Shown here piece after piece: positions 7,237-15,164 of a stretch of DNA of 45,862 bases (position 1 is the first letter of the stretch; the number at the start of each line of letters is the position of its first letter). The notes below the pieces were generated by a model. It did no database searches. It was not told where the DNA came from and worked only from the letters and a program-made list of their open reading frames with translations. The stretch comes from Euryhalocaulis caribicus (GTDB lineage Bacteria > Pseudomonadota > Alphaproteobacteria > Caulobacterales > Maricaulaceae), in contig NZ_ASJA01000021.1 in NCBI RefSeq assembly GCF_000412185.1, positions 1 to 45,862 on the forward strand. Direction: 5' to 3'. The position numbers and the translations under genes were made by a program.

Positions 7237-9405
7237 TTAAAATCCGGCGCTGACTGCGATGCGGAACGAGCGCCCGGGCAGCGGGATGAGGTCCTTGACG
7301 TAGGAGGAATGGACCCGGCCCTCGGCGTCGAAGACGTTCTTGGCCTGCAGCAGCAGGGTGACGTCCCGCTCCTCGACCGGACGCCATTCCGCGCTCAGAT
7401 TGACGCGCTGATAAGCTTCGGTCGGCAGTTCGAAGTCGAACGTCTCATCCTGTTCGGAGACCAGCTCGGCCTCGGCGCGCGTGGTCAGACGCGGCCCCAG
7501 GAATTCGGCCTCGACGCCGATCGTGCCGCTGAGCGGGGGAATCCGCGGCAGGGCGCGACCGTCGGACAGCTCGCCGCTGACATATTCGATCACGGCGTCG
7601 CCGCGCAGCTCGTAGGCCGCGCCGCGCGCGACGACAACGTCCGCGCCGATTTCGAAACCGTGCAGGTCGGCGTCGCTCTGGGTCTGGACGAAGACCGGAA
7701 GGCCGTCTTCCTCCATGTCCGTGGGGGCCAGGAAGATGAAGTCGTTATAGTTGGCGTACCAGGCGGAGGCCTCGATGCCGTAGCGGTCGCGGTCCAGGCG
7801 GGCCACGGCCTCGAACGTCCAGGCTTCCTCGATGTCGAGGTCCGGATTGCCGACCTCGAACTGGCTTGTGGCCAGGTGCGGGCCGTTGGCGAACAGCTCC
7901 GCATCACCCGGCGCGCGCTGGCTGAACGCCACATTGCCGCTCAGGAACGCGCCGTCCGCCGGGCGCAGGAACAGGCCGCCCGACGCGGAAACCGTATCGA
8001 AGTCGCGGTTGCCGGCCACCGAATCCACTTCCCGCGTCTCGACGCGGGCGCCGAATTCGCCGCCCCAGCCGCCGGCGTCATAGCGCTGCGAGGTGAACAG
8101 GCCGATATCGGTGGTCTCGGTCTCCGGAATGTAGCCTTCCTCGCCAACCGAGCGGAAATCCTTCTGGAAAGCCTGCATGCCGATGGCCCCGGACCAGCGT
8201 TCCGTCTGGGCCTGCGTCACTTCCAGCCGGGTTTCCCAGCCTTCATTGAAGAAGGTCGTGCCCGGCTCGCCATTCGGCTCGAACTCCGTGTGTTCGTAAT
8301 CGGCCGTCGCGGCGGAGAAACGGAACAGGTCGAACCACGGCAGGTGCAGGTCGTATTCGCCGCGCAGGTCAACGCGGGTCTGCTCCATCTCGATAAAGGC
8401 GCCGCCTTCTTCTTCGTGGGCGTGCTCCTCGTCCTCATGATCGTGGTCGTCGTGATCGTCCTCGTGATCTTCGTCGTCGTGGTCCTCGTCTTCATGCTCG
8501 TGGGCATGATCGTGGCCCGGGATGCCGTAGCTGGACTCGAAGCCCTTTACGGCGACGCCGATAAAGCCGCGCTCGCCAATCAGCGACACGCCGGCCGAGG
8601 CGGAATCAAACTCGAACCACGTGTTTTCGGCCACGCCGCGGACGTGTTCGTGCTCTTCGTCCTCATGGTCATGATCGTCGTCATGATCATCCTCATGATC
8701 CTCGTCGTCATGGTCGTCGTCGTGATCCTCGTCCTCGTGGTCATGCTCTTCTTCTTCCATGGCGCGGAGGATGGAGGACTCGGCGAAACCCGGGATGTCG
8801 TAGTCTTCGCCTTCGCGGTGCAGGCCCTGCACGGTGAAGACCAGCGGTCCAGCGGACGCGGTCATGGAGCCGGCGGTCTGCCAGCCCTCGTTCACGGTCT
8901 CGTAGCCGCTGTAGAACTGGCCCGACAGACCGTCTTCCGGCGCTTCGGACGGGACCGTGCCGTCGATGATGTTCACCACGCCGGAGATCGCGTTTCCGCC
9001 ATAGGCCAGCGCGCTGGCGCCGCGCAGCACTTCGATGGATTCGGCTTCCAGGCCTTCCGTGGTCACCGCGTGGTCAGGGCTGGCGCTGGCCGCGTCGATG
9101 GAGCCGACGCCATTGGTCAGCACGCGCACGCGCTCGCCGCCCAGTCCGCGGATGATCGGTCTGCCGGCCGCCGCGCCGAAGAAGGTCGAGGAAACGCCCG
9201 GCAGCTTGGCCAGCGTGTCGCCCAGGCTGCCCTCGTAGTTCTCGACGATCTCTGTCTTGTCCAGGACATCGACGTTCTGGAACGCCTCGAACTCGCTGGT
9301 CTGCAGCGGGCTGGACGTGATGACGATCTCGTCCGTCTCATGTTGCGCATGGGCGGCGCCGGCGGCGGCGAAGAGGGCGGTGCTGGCGAGAAGAAGACGT
9401 TTCAT
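7237..9405 (-). CDS. ZnuD-like zinc TonB-dependent receptor
   Basis: A 722-residue outer-membrane receptor. It has a signal peptide (cut after AAHA, residue 20), a TonB-box-like DEIVITSS near residue 24, then a plug domain with LPGVSSTFF, RPIIRGLGGERVRVL and ASALAYGGNAISGVVNI. A 22-strand barrel ends in a C-terminal aromatic residue (AVSAGF). Two extracellular-loop segments, about residues 216-255 and 297-332, are almost pure His/Asp/Glu. Such loops are the hallmark of ZnuD zinc receptors and related metal receptors. The divergent neighbour is a Zur-type repressor, and a candidate Zur site lies between them, which supports zinc (or cobalt/nickel) uptake. The ATG at 9405 begins the signal peptide directly; longer in-frame extensions run into the zur gene and are not real. 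Confidence 0.9.
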   Translation of the reverse strand: MKRLLLASTALFAAAGAAHAQHETDEIVITSSPLQTSEFEAFQNVDVLDKTEIVENYEGSLGDTLAKLPGVSSTFFGAAAGRPIIRGLGGERVRVLTNGVGSIDAASASPDHAVTTEGLEAESIEVLRGASALAYGGNAISGVVNIIDGTVPSEAPEDGLSGQFYSGYETVNEGWQTAGSMTASAGPLVFTVQGLHREGEDYDIPGFAESSILRAMEEEEHDHEDEDHDDDHDDEDHEDDHDDDHDHEDEEHEHVRGVAENTWFEFDSASAGVSLIGERGFIGVAVKGFESSYGIPGHDHAHEHEDEDHDDEDHEDDHDDHDHEDEEHAHEEEGGAFIEMEQTRVDLRGEYDLHLPWFDLFRFSAATADYEHTEFEPNGEPGTTFFNEGWETRLEVTQAQTERWSGAIGMQAFQKDFRSVGEEGYIPETETTDIGLFTSQRYDAGGWGGEFGARVETREVDSVAGNRDFDTVSASGGLFLRPADGAFLSGNVAFSQRAPGDAELFANGPHLATSQFEVGNPDLDIEEAWTFEAVARLDRDRYGIEASAWYANYNDFIFLAPTDMEEDGLPVFVQTQSDADLHGFEIGADVVVARGAAYELRGDAVIEYVSGELSDGRALPRIPPLSGTIGVEAEFLGPRLTTRAEAELVSEQDETFDFELPTEAYQRVNLSAEWRPVEERDVTLLLQAKNVFDAEGRVHSSYVKDLIPLPGRSFRIAVSAGF

Positions 9406-9446
9406 GGCGGATCGAACCCCTGGATAAATGCGGCAAACTTGAAGGA

Positions 9447-9461
9447 TGTAATAACATAACA
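9447..9461. promoter_or_regulatory. Candidate Zur box between zinc receptor and zur
   Basis: Read on the reverse strand this is TGTTAT-GTT-ATTACA, a near-perfect inverted repeat (5 of 6 arm pairs) with the AT-rich TGTTAT half-site character of alphaproteobacterial Zur operators. It lies 42 bp upstream of the receptor start and about 60-70 bp upstream of zur, where one dimer could control both promoters. I assign it by pattern and position; no binding data can be seen. Confidence 0.5.
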
Positions 9462-9519
9462 ATTCTACAGGTCCAGAGGCTCGCACTGACATGACAAAAT
9501 GATTATGTTCCCGATCGTA

Positions 9520-9960
9520 ATGAGTGACTCGCACGCATACGCCGAAACCATCGCCCACGCGGAGCGCGTCTGCGCCGACCGGGGCGAACGGCTGACCCCG
9601 CTGCGCCGGCATGTGCTGGAGCTGGTGGCCCGCTCCGACGGGCCGGTGAAGGCGTATGACCTGCTGGACCAGCTGAAAACCGGCCCCGGCGCGGCCAAGC
9701 CGCCCACCGTCTACCGGGCGCTGGACTTCCTGATGCGGCTGGGCCTAATCCACCGGGTCGAGGCGCTGAAGTCCTTTATCGCCTGCGCGCACGGGCATGG
9801 GCATGAGGAAAGCGCGGAGCTTTATATCTGCGAATCCTGCGGCCGCGTGGACGAGCAGGATCACCCGGACGCCGACCCCAGCCCGCCTTCGGGCTTTGCC
9901 GTTTCCAGATCGGTGATCGAGCATTACGGGCAGTGCGGCGACTGCGTTAACGACCGCTGA
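9520..9960 (+). CDS. zur: Zur-like Fur family zinc-responsive repressor
   Basis: A 146-residue Fur-family DNA-binding regulator. The winged helix spans about 20-85, with the recognition region PPTVYRALDFL at 61-71. The dimerisation/metal domain has a His-rich CAHGHGHEE segment (89-97) and two CxxC pairs, C104/C107 (CESC) and C139/C142 (CGDC), which form the structural zinc site. The shape and the Zn-rich C-terminus fit Zur rather than Fur. It would shut off zinc uptake when zinc is plentiful. It is divergent from the His-rich TonB receptor. An alternative ATG at 9499 would add seven residues (MIMFPIV); neither start has a convincing Shine-Dalgarno, so the start is uncertain and the message could be nearly leaderless. 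Confidence 0.88.
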   Translation: MSDSHAYAETIAHAERVCADRGERLTPLRRHVLELVARSDGPVKAYDLLDQLKTGPGAAKPPTVYRALDFLMRLGLIHRVEALKSFIACAHGHGHEESAELYICESCGRVDEQDHPDADPSPPSGFAVSRSVIEHYGQCGDCVNDR

Positions 9961-10056
9961 ACGCGCGTTTAAGCGTTCCTACACCCGTTCCTGATAGCCT
10001 CCATTTTAATCAAAAGCCCCGCGCTTTGAATGCGGGCGTGATGGTGGAGGTTCGCT

Positions 10057-10500
10057 ATGCCGACGATCAGTTTCCCCCAGATGCGGGCGCTGGCGCTTGA
10101 TCCGGTCCAGGAAAGGATCGATTTCTTCCTGTCCGCGGTTCACGAACTGGGCTTTGGCGCAGTCATGCAGGCCCGCAATACAGAGGAAGCCCGCGATCAG
10201 GTCTTCTTCAATCCCGCCCAGTTCATCGTCATGGGCGCCGAGCTGAAACCCTGGCCGGCCGAGCGTTTCGTCGCCGCCGTGCTGGAGGAGGCCCGCACCC
10301 CGCCCGCCATCATCGTGGTCGGCAACGGCCAGATCGAGAACCGCCGCGCCCTGATCGAGGCCGGGGCCAGCGTCGTGCTGAGCGCGCCGCTGTCGCGCCA
10401 GAAACTGCTCAACGCCTTCATCGCCGCGGCCAGCAAGATTCACATGAATTGCGCGCCGCAGGCCGCCCATCGCCGCGCCCTGCGCCAGGGCCTGATTTGA
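10057..10500 (+). CDS. Degenerate receiver-domain-like protein
   Basis: A 147-residue cytoplasmic protein with the alternating layout of a CheY receiver: AQFIVMGAEL as strand 3, PPAIIVVGNG as strand 4 and GASVVLSAPLSRQKLLNAF as strand 5 plus helix 5. The residues that make a receiver work are not visible: the phospho-acceptor Asp position after strand 3 reads GAE, and the conserved Lys before the cis-Pro of strand 5 is Ala in SAPL. If the assignment is right it is a pseudo-receiver that cannot be phosphorylated in the usual way and may act through protein contacts. The start has a strong GGAGG site. It stands alone, with no kinase or output domain nearby. The fold call is my inference from pattern. 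Confidence 0.55.
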   Translation: MPTISFPQMRALALDPVQERIDFFLSAVHELGFGAVMQARNTEEARDQVFFNPAQFIVMGAELKPWPAERFVAAVLEEARTPPAIIVVGNGQIENRRALIEAGASVVLSAPLSRQKLLNAFIAAASKIHMNCAPQAAHRRALRQGLI

Positions 10501-10589
10501 TCCGCTGACCGCCTCTCCGTAAGACTGAATCGTTAGCAGCGCCGAATCGTTTGCGGCGGCGCTTTTCGCGGCGAGAGGCATCGACAGTC

Positions 10590-11519
10590 ATGCGGGAAGT
10601 CTGGCGCGGTTACGCCGCGGCGTGGGAATGCGACGAGCTGGGCCATCTGAACGTCGCCCATTACCTCGCCAAGGCCATGGAGGGCGTGGCGGGCTTCGCC
10701 ATTGATCTCGGCCTGACCGACGCCTTTACCGAAAAGGCCTTCTCCACGGTCCGGCCCCGCGAAATCCATATCCGGTTTCTGAAGGAATGCCGCCCGGGCA
10801 CGCCGCTCTCCGCCTTTGCCGGCGTCTATGAGATCGGGGCGGACGGCGCCGGCGTCTATATGGAGCTGCGTCACTCGGCCACCGGCGAGGTTTCCGCCGC
10901 CTTCCGCTTCACGCTGAACCATATCTCCGTCCGGACGGGCGAGCGCTTCAGCTGGCGCGCCGACACGCTGGACCAGCTGGACACGGCGAAAATCGACCCG
11001 CCCGCGGCCACCGCCCCGCGCGGCGTCGATCTGGCCGTCCCCGCGCAAACCGATGTCAGCACCGCCCGCGCCGACGCGCTGGGTATGGACATGATCGGCC
11101 GCGGCGTGATCGAGCCGCACGAATGCACGGTTTTCGGCTGGTACCGCCCGGCCACGGTGATCTCCCGCATCTCCAGCTCCGTGACCAATTTCTCGCGCGG
11201 TTTTCCGGAAGAGTCCGCGCAGGCGGCGGGCGAAGCGGACGGGCCGCGCCTAGGATCGGCCCTGATGGAGGCCCGCATGGTGTTCCGCGGCTGGCCGCGC
11301 GCAGGGTCGGCCTATGTCATCCGCACCGGCGTGGTGGAGGCGGGCGATCGCGTGCGCCGCCTGGTCCATTGGGTGCTGGACCCGGTTACGGGCCGCCCCT
11401 GGGCCTCGATGGAAGGCGTGGCGATGCTGATGGATCTGGACGCGCGCAAGGCGGTGGTCCCGGCGCCGGACATGCAGCAAAAACTGCGCGAATCGGTGAT
11501 CGCGGACCTACGCGTCTAG
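10590..11519 (+). CDS. Hotdog-fold thioesterase family protein
   Basis: A 309-residue cytoplasmic protein that reads as two consecutive hotdog domains. The first begins WECDELGHLNVAHYLAKAMEG (quoted as ECDELGHLNVAHYLAKAM), the typical 4HBT catalytic segment with D..GH.N..HY, followed by IHIRFLKECRPGTPL. The second half (about 170-300) contains WYRPATVISRISSS and RMVFRGWPRAGSAY. Double-hotdog proteins of this kind hydrolyse acyl-CoA or acyl-ACP; the natural substrate cannot be read from sequence. ATG at 10590 is chosen with GAGAGG upstream, rather than an in-frame start at 10551. Its 3' end overlaps the converging hydrolase by 12 bp. Confidence 0.75.
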   Translation: MREVWRGYAAAWECDELGHLNVAHYLAKAMEGVAGFAIDLGLTDAFTEKAFSTVRPREIHIRFLKECRPGTPLSAFAGVYEIGADGAGVYMELRHSATGEVSAAFRFTLNHISVRTGERFSWRADTLDQLDTAKIDPPAATAPRGVDLAVPAQTDVSTARADALGMDMIGRGVIEPHECTVFGWYRPATVISRISSSVTNFSRGFPEESAQAAGEADGPRLGSALMEARMVFRGWPRAGSAYVIRTGVVEAGDRVRRLVHWVLDPVTGRPWASMEGVAMLMDLDARKAVVPAPDMQQKLRESVIADLRV

Positions 11520-12392
11520 CGCCGCCTCCAGCGCCGCGCGCGGCAGCTCCGGCGCCGATAGCGGGAACATGTGATTGCGGCCCTCCAGCCGTGTGACCTC
11601 GGCTTCCGGCCGGAAACGGCGAATGCGCCATTCCACGGTCGGCGGCGTCGGGCTGTCCTGTTCCGCCAGCAACACCCAGAGCGGCGCCTCGATGCGACGC
11701 ACCGCGCCCAGCACGTCATGCTTGTGCGCCAGATAGGTGCGGGCCTCCCAGTCACGCGGACAGGCCAGCGTCACCCCGCCCTCCGTCTCGACGAACCCGT
11801 CCTCGACATAGTCTTCCAGCGCCTGTTCCGGCCATCCGGCGAAGGTGGATTTCAGCCGATAGGCCTCCACCGCCGCCGCCTTTGATTCAAAGAAGGTCCG
11901 ACGCCGGCTGGTGGCGCGATAGGGCGCGATGAAGCGGGCGAACATCCGCCGCAGAGTTGTATTCTGCGACAGCGCGGCGATGGCCGGGGGCAGCACGGGC
12001 GGGTCCAGCGCCACCACCGATTTCACCAGGTCGGGGCGCTCCCCCGCCAGCAACAGCGTCGCCGTCGCGCCCAGCGAATGCCCGGCCAGCGCCACCGGCG
12101 CCTCCGCGGAAGCCTCCAGCGCCGCGATCACGTCATTCTTGTAGATGTGGAAATTGCGCAGCCGCTCATAGTCCAGCGGCAGGTTCGTCTTTCCGTGGCC
12201 GCGCAGGTCCAGCGCCCGGATGCGCGCGCGGTCCGCCAGCGGCCCCAGCATGTGGCGGTAGGTCCGCGCGTTGAAGCCCGCCGCGTGCAGGAAGACCAGC
12301 TCCACCGGCCAGTCGGCGGGGCCGGCCTCATAGCCGTGCAGGGTCCCGCCGGGGACGGTGATCTCGATTTCCTTGAACTCGGGCTCGCTCAT
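11508..12392 (-). CDS. Alpha/beta hydrolase
   Basis: A 294-residue cytoplasmic alpha/beta hydrolase. The oxyanion region FLHAAGF sits near residue 34, the conserved LDLRGHGKT near 61, the nucleophile elbow GHSLG has Ser106, and the catalytic His is likely H274 in EGRNHMFP; the acid is probably the Asp in AEQDSPTPP. Spacing and length are those of single-domain esterases and lipid or C-C bond hydrolases, and the substrate is not determinable. The start ATG at 12392 gives MSEPEFKEIEITVPGG, a usual N-terminus for the family. Its 3' end overlaps the thioesterase gene tail-to-tail by 12 bp. It is divergent from yjbQ. Confidence 0.85.
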   Translation of the reverse strand: MSEPEFKEIEITVPGGTLHGYEAGPADWPVELVFLHAAGFNARTYRHMLGPLADRARIRALDLRGHGKTNLPLDYERLRNFHIYKNDVIAALEASAEAPVALAGHSLGATATLLLAGERPDLVKSVVALDPPVLPPAIAALSQNTTLRRMFARFIAPYRATSRRRTFFESKAAAVEAYRLKSTFAGWPEQALEDYVEDGFVETEGGVTLACPRDWEARTYLAHKHDVLGAVRRIEAPLWVLLAEQDSPTPPTVEWRIRRFRPEAEVTRLEGRNHMFPLSAPELPRAALEAALDA

Positions 12393-12482
12393 AGGCGCGT
12401 CGGCGGCTTGATTTCAGCGCGCCGGACGGCGCAAGGAAGGGCGTGTAAAGTGACATAGCAAACCGCACGGGATGGGAAAGCC

Positions 12483-12899
12483 ATGCGTCAGCACCGCGAC
12501 GAAATCAGCCTGCGCACAGAGGGCCGCCGCCTGACCGAAATCACGCGCCGGATCGCCGGGTTTACGGAGGATTCGGGCATCGCCAACGGCCTTCTGACCG
12601 CGTTCTGCCGCCACACCACGGCCAGCCTGCTGATTCAGGAAAACGCCGACCCGGACGTGCAGCTGGACCTGATGGACGCTTTCGCCCGGCTGGCGCCCGA
12701 AGACGCGGACTGGCGGCACGGGGCGGAGGGCGCAGACGACATGCCCGGCCATGTGAAAGCGGCGCTGGCCCCGGCCTCGCTCTCCATCCCCATCATTGAC
12801 GGCGCGCTGGCGCTCGGGACGTGGCAGGGCGTGTATCTGGCCGAATGGCGCGCGGCGGGGCGGCAACGCCGCGTCCTGCTGCACGCGATCGGGGAATGA
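12483..12899 (+). CDS. yjbQ: YjbQ / UPF0047 family protein
   Basis: A 138-residue protein of the secondary thiamine-phosphate synthase YjbQ family (UPF0047). The marks are all present: FCRHTTASLLIQENADPDV (H44, E53, N54), DDMPGHVKAAL with H90, SIPIIDGALALGTWQGVYLAEW with the GTWQG loop (quoted in part; 112-116), and a final conserved strand. The family forms trimers with a His-lined metal site; weak thiamine phosphate synthase activity has been reported for E. coli YjbQ, but the main cellular role is unsettled. It is converging with the TPR protein gene, with 5 bp between stop codons. Confidence 0.92.
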   Translation: MRQHRDEISLRTEGRRLTEITRRIAGFTEDSGIANGLLTAFCRHTTASLLIQENADPDVQLDLMDAFARLAPEDADWRHGAEGADDMPGHVKAALAPASLSIPIIDGALALGTWQGVYLAEWRAAGRQRRVLLHAIGE

Positions 12900-12904
12900 G
12901 CGGC

Positions 12905-13885
12905 CTAGAGCCGGGCCATCATCTGGCGGATCAGGGCGGCCAGCCCGTCGCCCGGCGACATGCCCAGCGCCTGCTCGTAACGCTGGCGCGCCTCGCCGGC
13001 ATTGCCCGCGTCCTGCGCAATCGCGCCCAGACCGGCCACGGCCTCCGCGGAATAAGGGTCGAAGGTCAGGATGCGGTTGTACAGCTCCCGCGCCTCCGCC
13101 GTTTCCCCGGCGCGGGCGCGGCAGGCGGCCAGACGCATCACGGCCTGCATGTTCCAGGAATCGGCCGCCGATTCCTGCTCCGCCCGCTGGCATGCGGCGG
13201 GGTCCAGACGCGCCGCGAAGAAGCTGATCGCCTCGCCGGACGGCGTGTCGCCGCCGCGCGACCCGGCCTGCTCCGGCGCTTGCGGGGCCGCCTCGGTGGC
13301 GGCCGTTTGCGTTTCGCCGCCGGCCGGAGACTCGTCCGTTTCAGCTTCCGCTGCGGCGTCTTCTTCGGCCTCCCCCGCTTCACGGGCGGCCATCGCGGAG
13401 TTTCGGTCTTCCGGGTTGGGGATCGGGTCCATGGTCAGGCGGACCGGACCGGACCGTTCCGCTTCTTCCCCGTCCGGTGTTCCGCTATCCGCTGTCCCGG
13501 CGGCTTCAGCAACGGCTTCGCCGCCCGACAGCGTCACGGTCAGCAGCACCGCGTTTTCATATAATTGGGCATTGGCGTCGCCCGCCGCGCCGTCGAAACG
13601 GATTTCAAAGTCCGGCCCCGGCGAAATCGTGATTCCGGTCACAGGCGAGCCCGCGGGCGGGGCGATCTCGCCCCGCGCCGCCGATGCGCCGCGCGTGGTC
13701 AGCCGAACCGCGCCCCCGGCCCGGCTGGCGGTCGCCAGCGTGGGCTGGCCGTCAAAGGAAATCAGCACGCGCGCCGTATCCCCGTCCCGCGCGGCGGTCA
13801 CTTCCGTGATGTCCGCGGCGGCGATGGCGGGGGCAAAGGCAACGAGGCAGGCAAGAAGGGCGGCGCGTTTCATGGTCACAGTCAT
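12905..13885 (-). CDS. Secreted AMIN-like and TPR-containing protein
   Basis: About 326 residues with a signal peptide ending near IAAADI. The next 100 residues (ITEVTAARDGDTARVLISFD ... FEIRFDGAAGDANAQLYEN) have the strand-rich look of AMIN-type envelope-binding domains. A long Glu/Ala/Pro-rich linker follows (about 125-235). The C-terminus (about 255-326) contains TPR-like helices: NMQAVMRLAACRARAGETAE, ARELYNRILTFDPYSAEAV and ARQRYEQALGMSPGDGLAAL. Two in-frame ATGs, at 13885 and 13873, are four codons apart; neither has a clear ribosome site, and I list the longer form. Likely a periplasmic scaffold linked to the cell wall or envelope; no specific partner can be named. The AMIN assignment is tentative. 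Confidence 0.65.
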   Translation of the reverse strand: MTVTMKRAALLACLVAFAPAIAAADITEVTAARDGDTARVLISFDGQPTLATASRAGGAVRLTTRGASAARGEIAPPAGSPVTGITISPGPDFEIRFDGAAGDANAQLYENAVLLTVTLSGGEAVAEAAGTADSGTPDGEEAERSGPVRLTMDPIPNPEDRNSAMAAREAGEAEEDAAAEAETDESPAGGETQTAATEAAPQAPEQAGSRGGDTPSGEAISFFAARLDPAACQRAEQESAADSWNMQAVMRLAACRARAGETAEARELYNRILTFDPYSAEAVAGLGAIAQDAGNAGEARQRYEQALGMSPGDGLAALIRQMMARL

Positions 13886-13981
13886 GGGGTGATTCGGCGG
13901 GGAAAATCTTGTCGGTCGCGCTTTTCCTATCCACCGCCCGTTAAGATTCGTTAACCATGGCGCTGTGAGACTGCGCCGGTT

Positions 13982-15139
13982 ATGAGCGGCGATTCGCATC
14001 TGACCTTCCATGAATTCTTTGCCGGCGGCGGCATGGCGCGGCTGGGCCTGGGCCCGGCCTGGCGCTGCGTCACGGCCAATGATTTCGACGCCAAGAAATG
14101 CGCCGCCTATCGCGCCAATTTCGGCGGCGATCACCTGATCGAGGGCGACGTGGCGCAGCTGACCGCCGGCGATCTGCCGGGGGAGGCCGATCTGGCCTGG
14201 GCCAGCTTCCCCTGTCAGGACCTGTCTCTGGCGGGCCTGCGCGGCGGTCTGAAGAGCGAACGCTCCGGAGCGTTCTTTGCGTTCTGGAACCTGATGCAGG
14301 ATTTACGGAAACAGGAGCGCGGCCCCCGCCTGATCGTTCTGGAGAATGTCTCCGGCCTGTTGAACTCCCGGAAGGGAGAGGATTTCGCCGCGCTGTGCGC
14401 CGCGCTGGCCGAGGGCGGCTATCGCGTGGGCGCGCTGGAGATCGACGCCATTCGCTTCCTGCCGCAATCGCGCCCGCGCCTGTTCGTGGTGGCGCAGCGC
14501 GCCGATTTGCCGCTGGACCCGGCCCTGATCGACCCCAATGCGCGCCTGACCATTCCCACCGTCTTCCAGACCCCGGCGGTGCAGCGCGCCGCCCGCGCCC
14601 TGCCCGAACCGGCAAAATCGGCCTGGGTGAACTGGCGCCTGCCCGAACCGCCGGACCGCGAGACGCAGCTGGCCGATATCGTGGAGCGCGGGGCCAATGA
14701 CTGGTTCAATCGCGCCGATACCGACCGTATTCTGGAAATGATGAGCGCGGCCCATATCGCCCGCGTCTGGGAGCGGCAGGAGGCGGGCGGCGTCCATGTC
14801 GGCGCGCTCTACCGCCGCACCCGCAATTTCAACGGCAAGCGCGTGCAGCGCGCGGAGGTCCGTTTCGACGGCGTGGCCGGATGCCTTCGCACGCCCGGCG
14901 GCGGGTCTTCGCGCCAGTTCATCATGGTCATCAAGGACGGCAAGGTCGGCGTGCGCCGCATGAGCGCCCGCGAATCCGCCCGCCTGATGGGCCTGCCCGA
15001 GGATTATGTCCTTCCGGGTTCGGACACCGCCGCCCTGCACGTCACCGGGGACGGCGTCGCCGTGCCGGTCGTCGCCTGGCTGGCCGAACACCTGCTGACG
15101 CCGCTTCTCACCGGCTCTGAAATTCGCGTCGCCGCCTGA
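13982..15139 (+). CDS. DNA (cytosine-5) methyltransferase, orphan
   Basis: A 385-residue C5 methyltransferase. Motif I EFFAGGGMARLGLG binds S-adenosylmethionine, motif IV FPCQDLSLAG carries the catalytic C78, motif VI is ENVSGLL (121-127), motif VIII is QSRPRLF (162-168), and the C-terminal motif IX/X region includes VRRMSARESARLMGLPEDY. All core motifs are intact, so it should methylate cytosine at C5. The target-recognition segment (about 185-300) is not assignable to a site by eye. No restriction endonuclease or very-short-patch repair gene is adjacent, so it looks like an orphan, possibly regulatory or anti-restriction. The start ATG at 13982 lacks a clear Shine-Dalgarno. It lies 25 bp before the disrupted helicase gene. 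Confidence 0.88.
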   Translation: MSGDSHLTFHEFFAGGGMARLGLGPAWRCVTANDFDAKKCAAYRANFGGDHLIEGDVAQLTAGDLPGEADLAWASFPCQDLSLAGLRGGLKSERSGAFFAFWNLMQDLRKQERGPRLIVLENVSGLLNSRKGEDFAALCAALAEGGYRVGALEIDAIRFLPQSRPRLFVVAQRADLPLDPALIDPNARLTIPTVFQTPAVQRAARALPEPAKSAWVNWRLPEPPDRETQLADIVERGANDWFNRADTDRILEMMSAAHIARVWERQEAGGVHVGALYRRTRNFNGKRVQRAEVRFDGVAGCLRTPGGGSSRQFIMVIKDGKVGVRRMSARESARLMGLPEDYVLPGSDTAALHVTGDGVAVPVVAWLAEHLLTPLLTGSEIRVAA

Positions 15140-15164
15140 TCAAAGCGCGTTACATTTGCGCCTG

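Noticed and set aside
7309-9459. Long open frame on the + strand opposite the zinc receptor, with very hydrophobic Val/Ile/Leu stretches
   Set aside because: It is the complement of the receptor's His/Asp/Glu codons (GAT, GAC, CAC), which read as Val/Ile on the other strand. The receptor itself has clear signal peptide, plug and barrel motifs.
9961-10056. Hairpin CCCGC ... GCGGG before the receiver-like gene as a terminator of zur
   Set aside because: Only 5 bp of stem, a 9-nt loop and no T-run; too weak to call.
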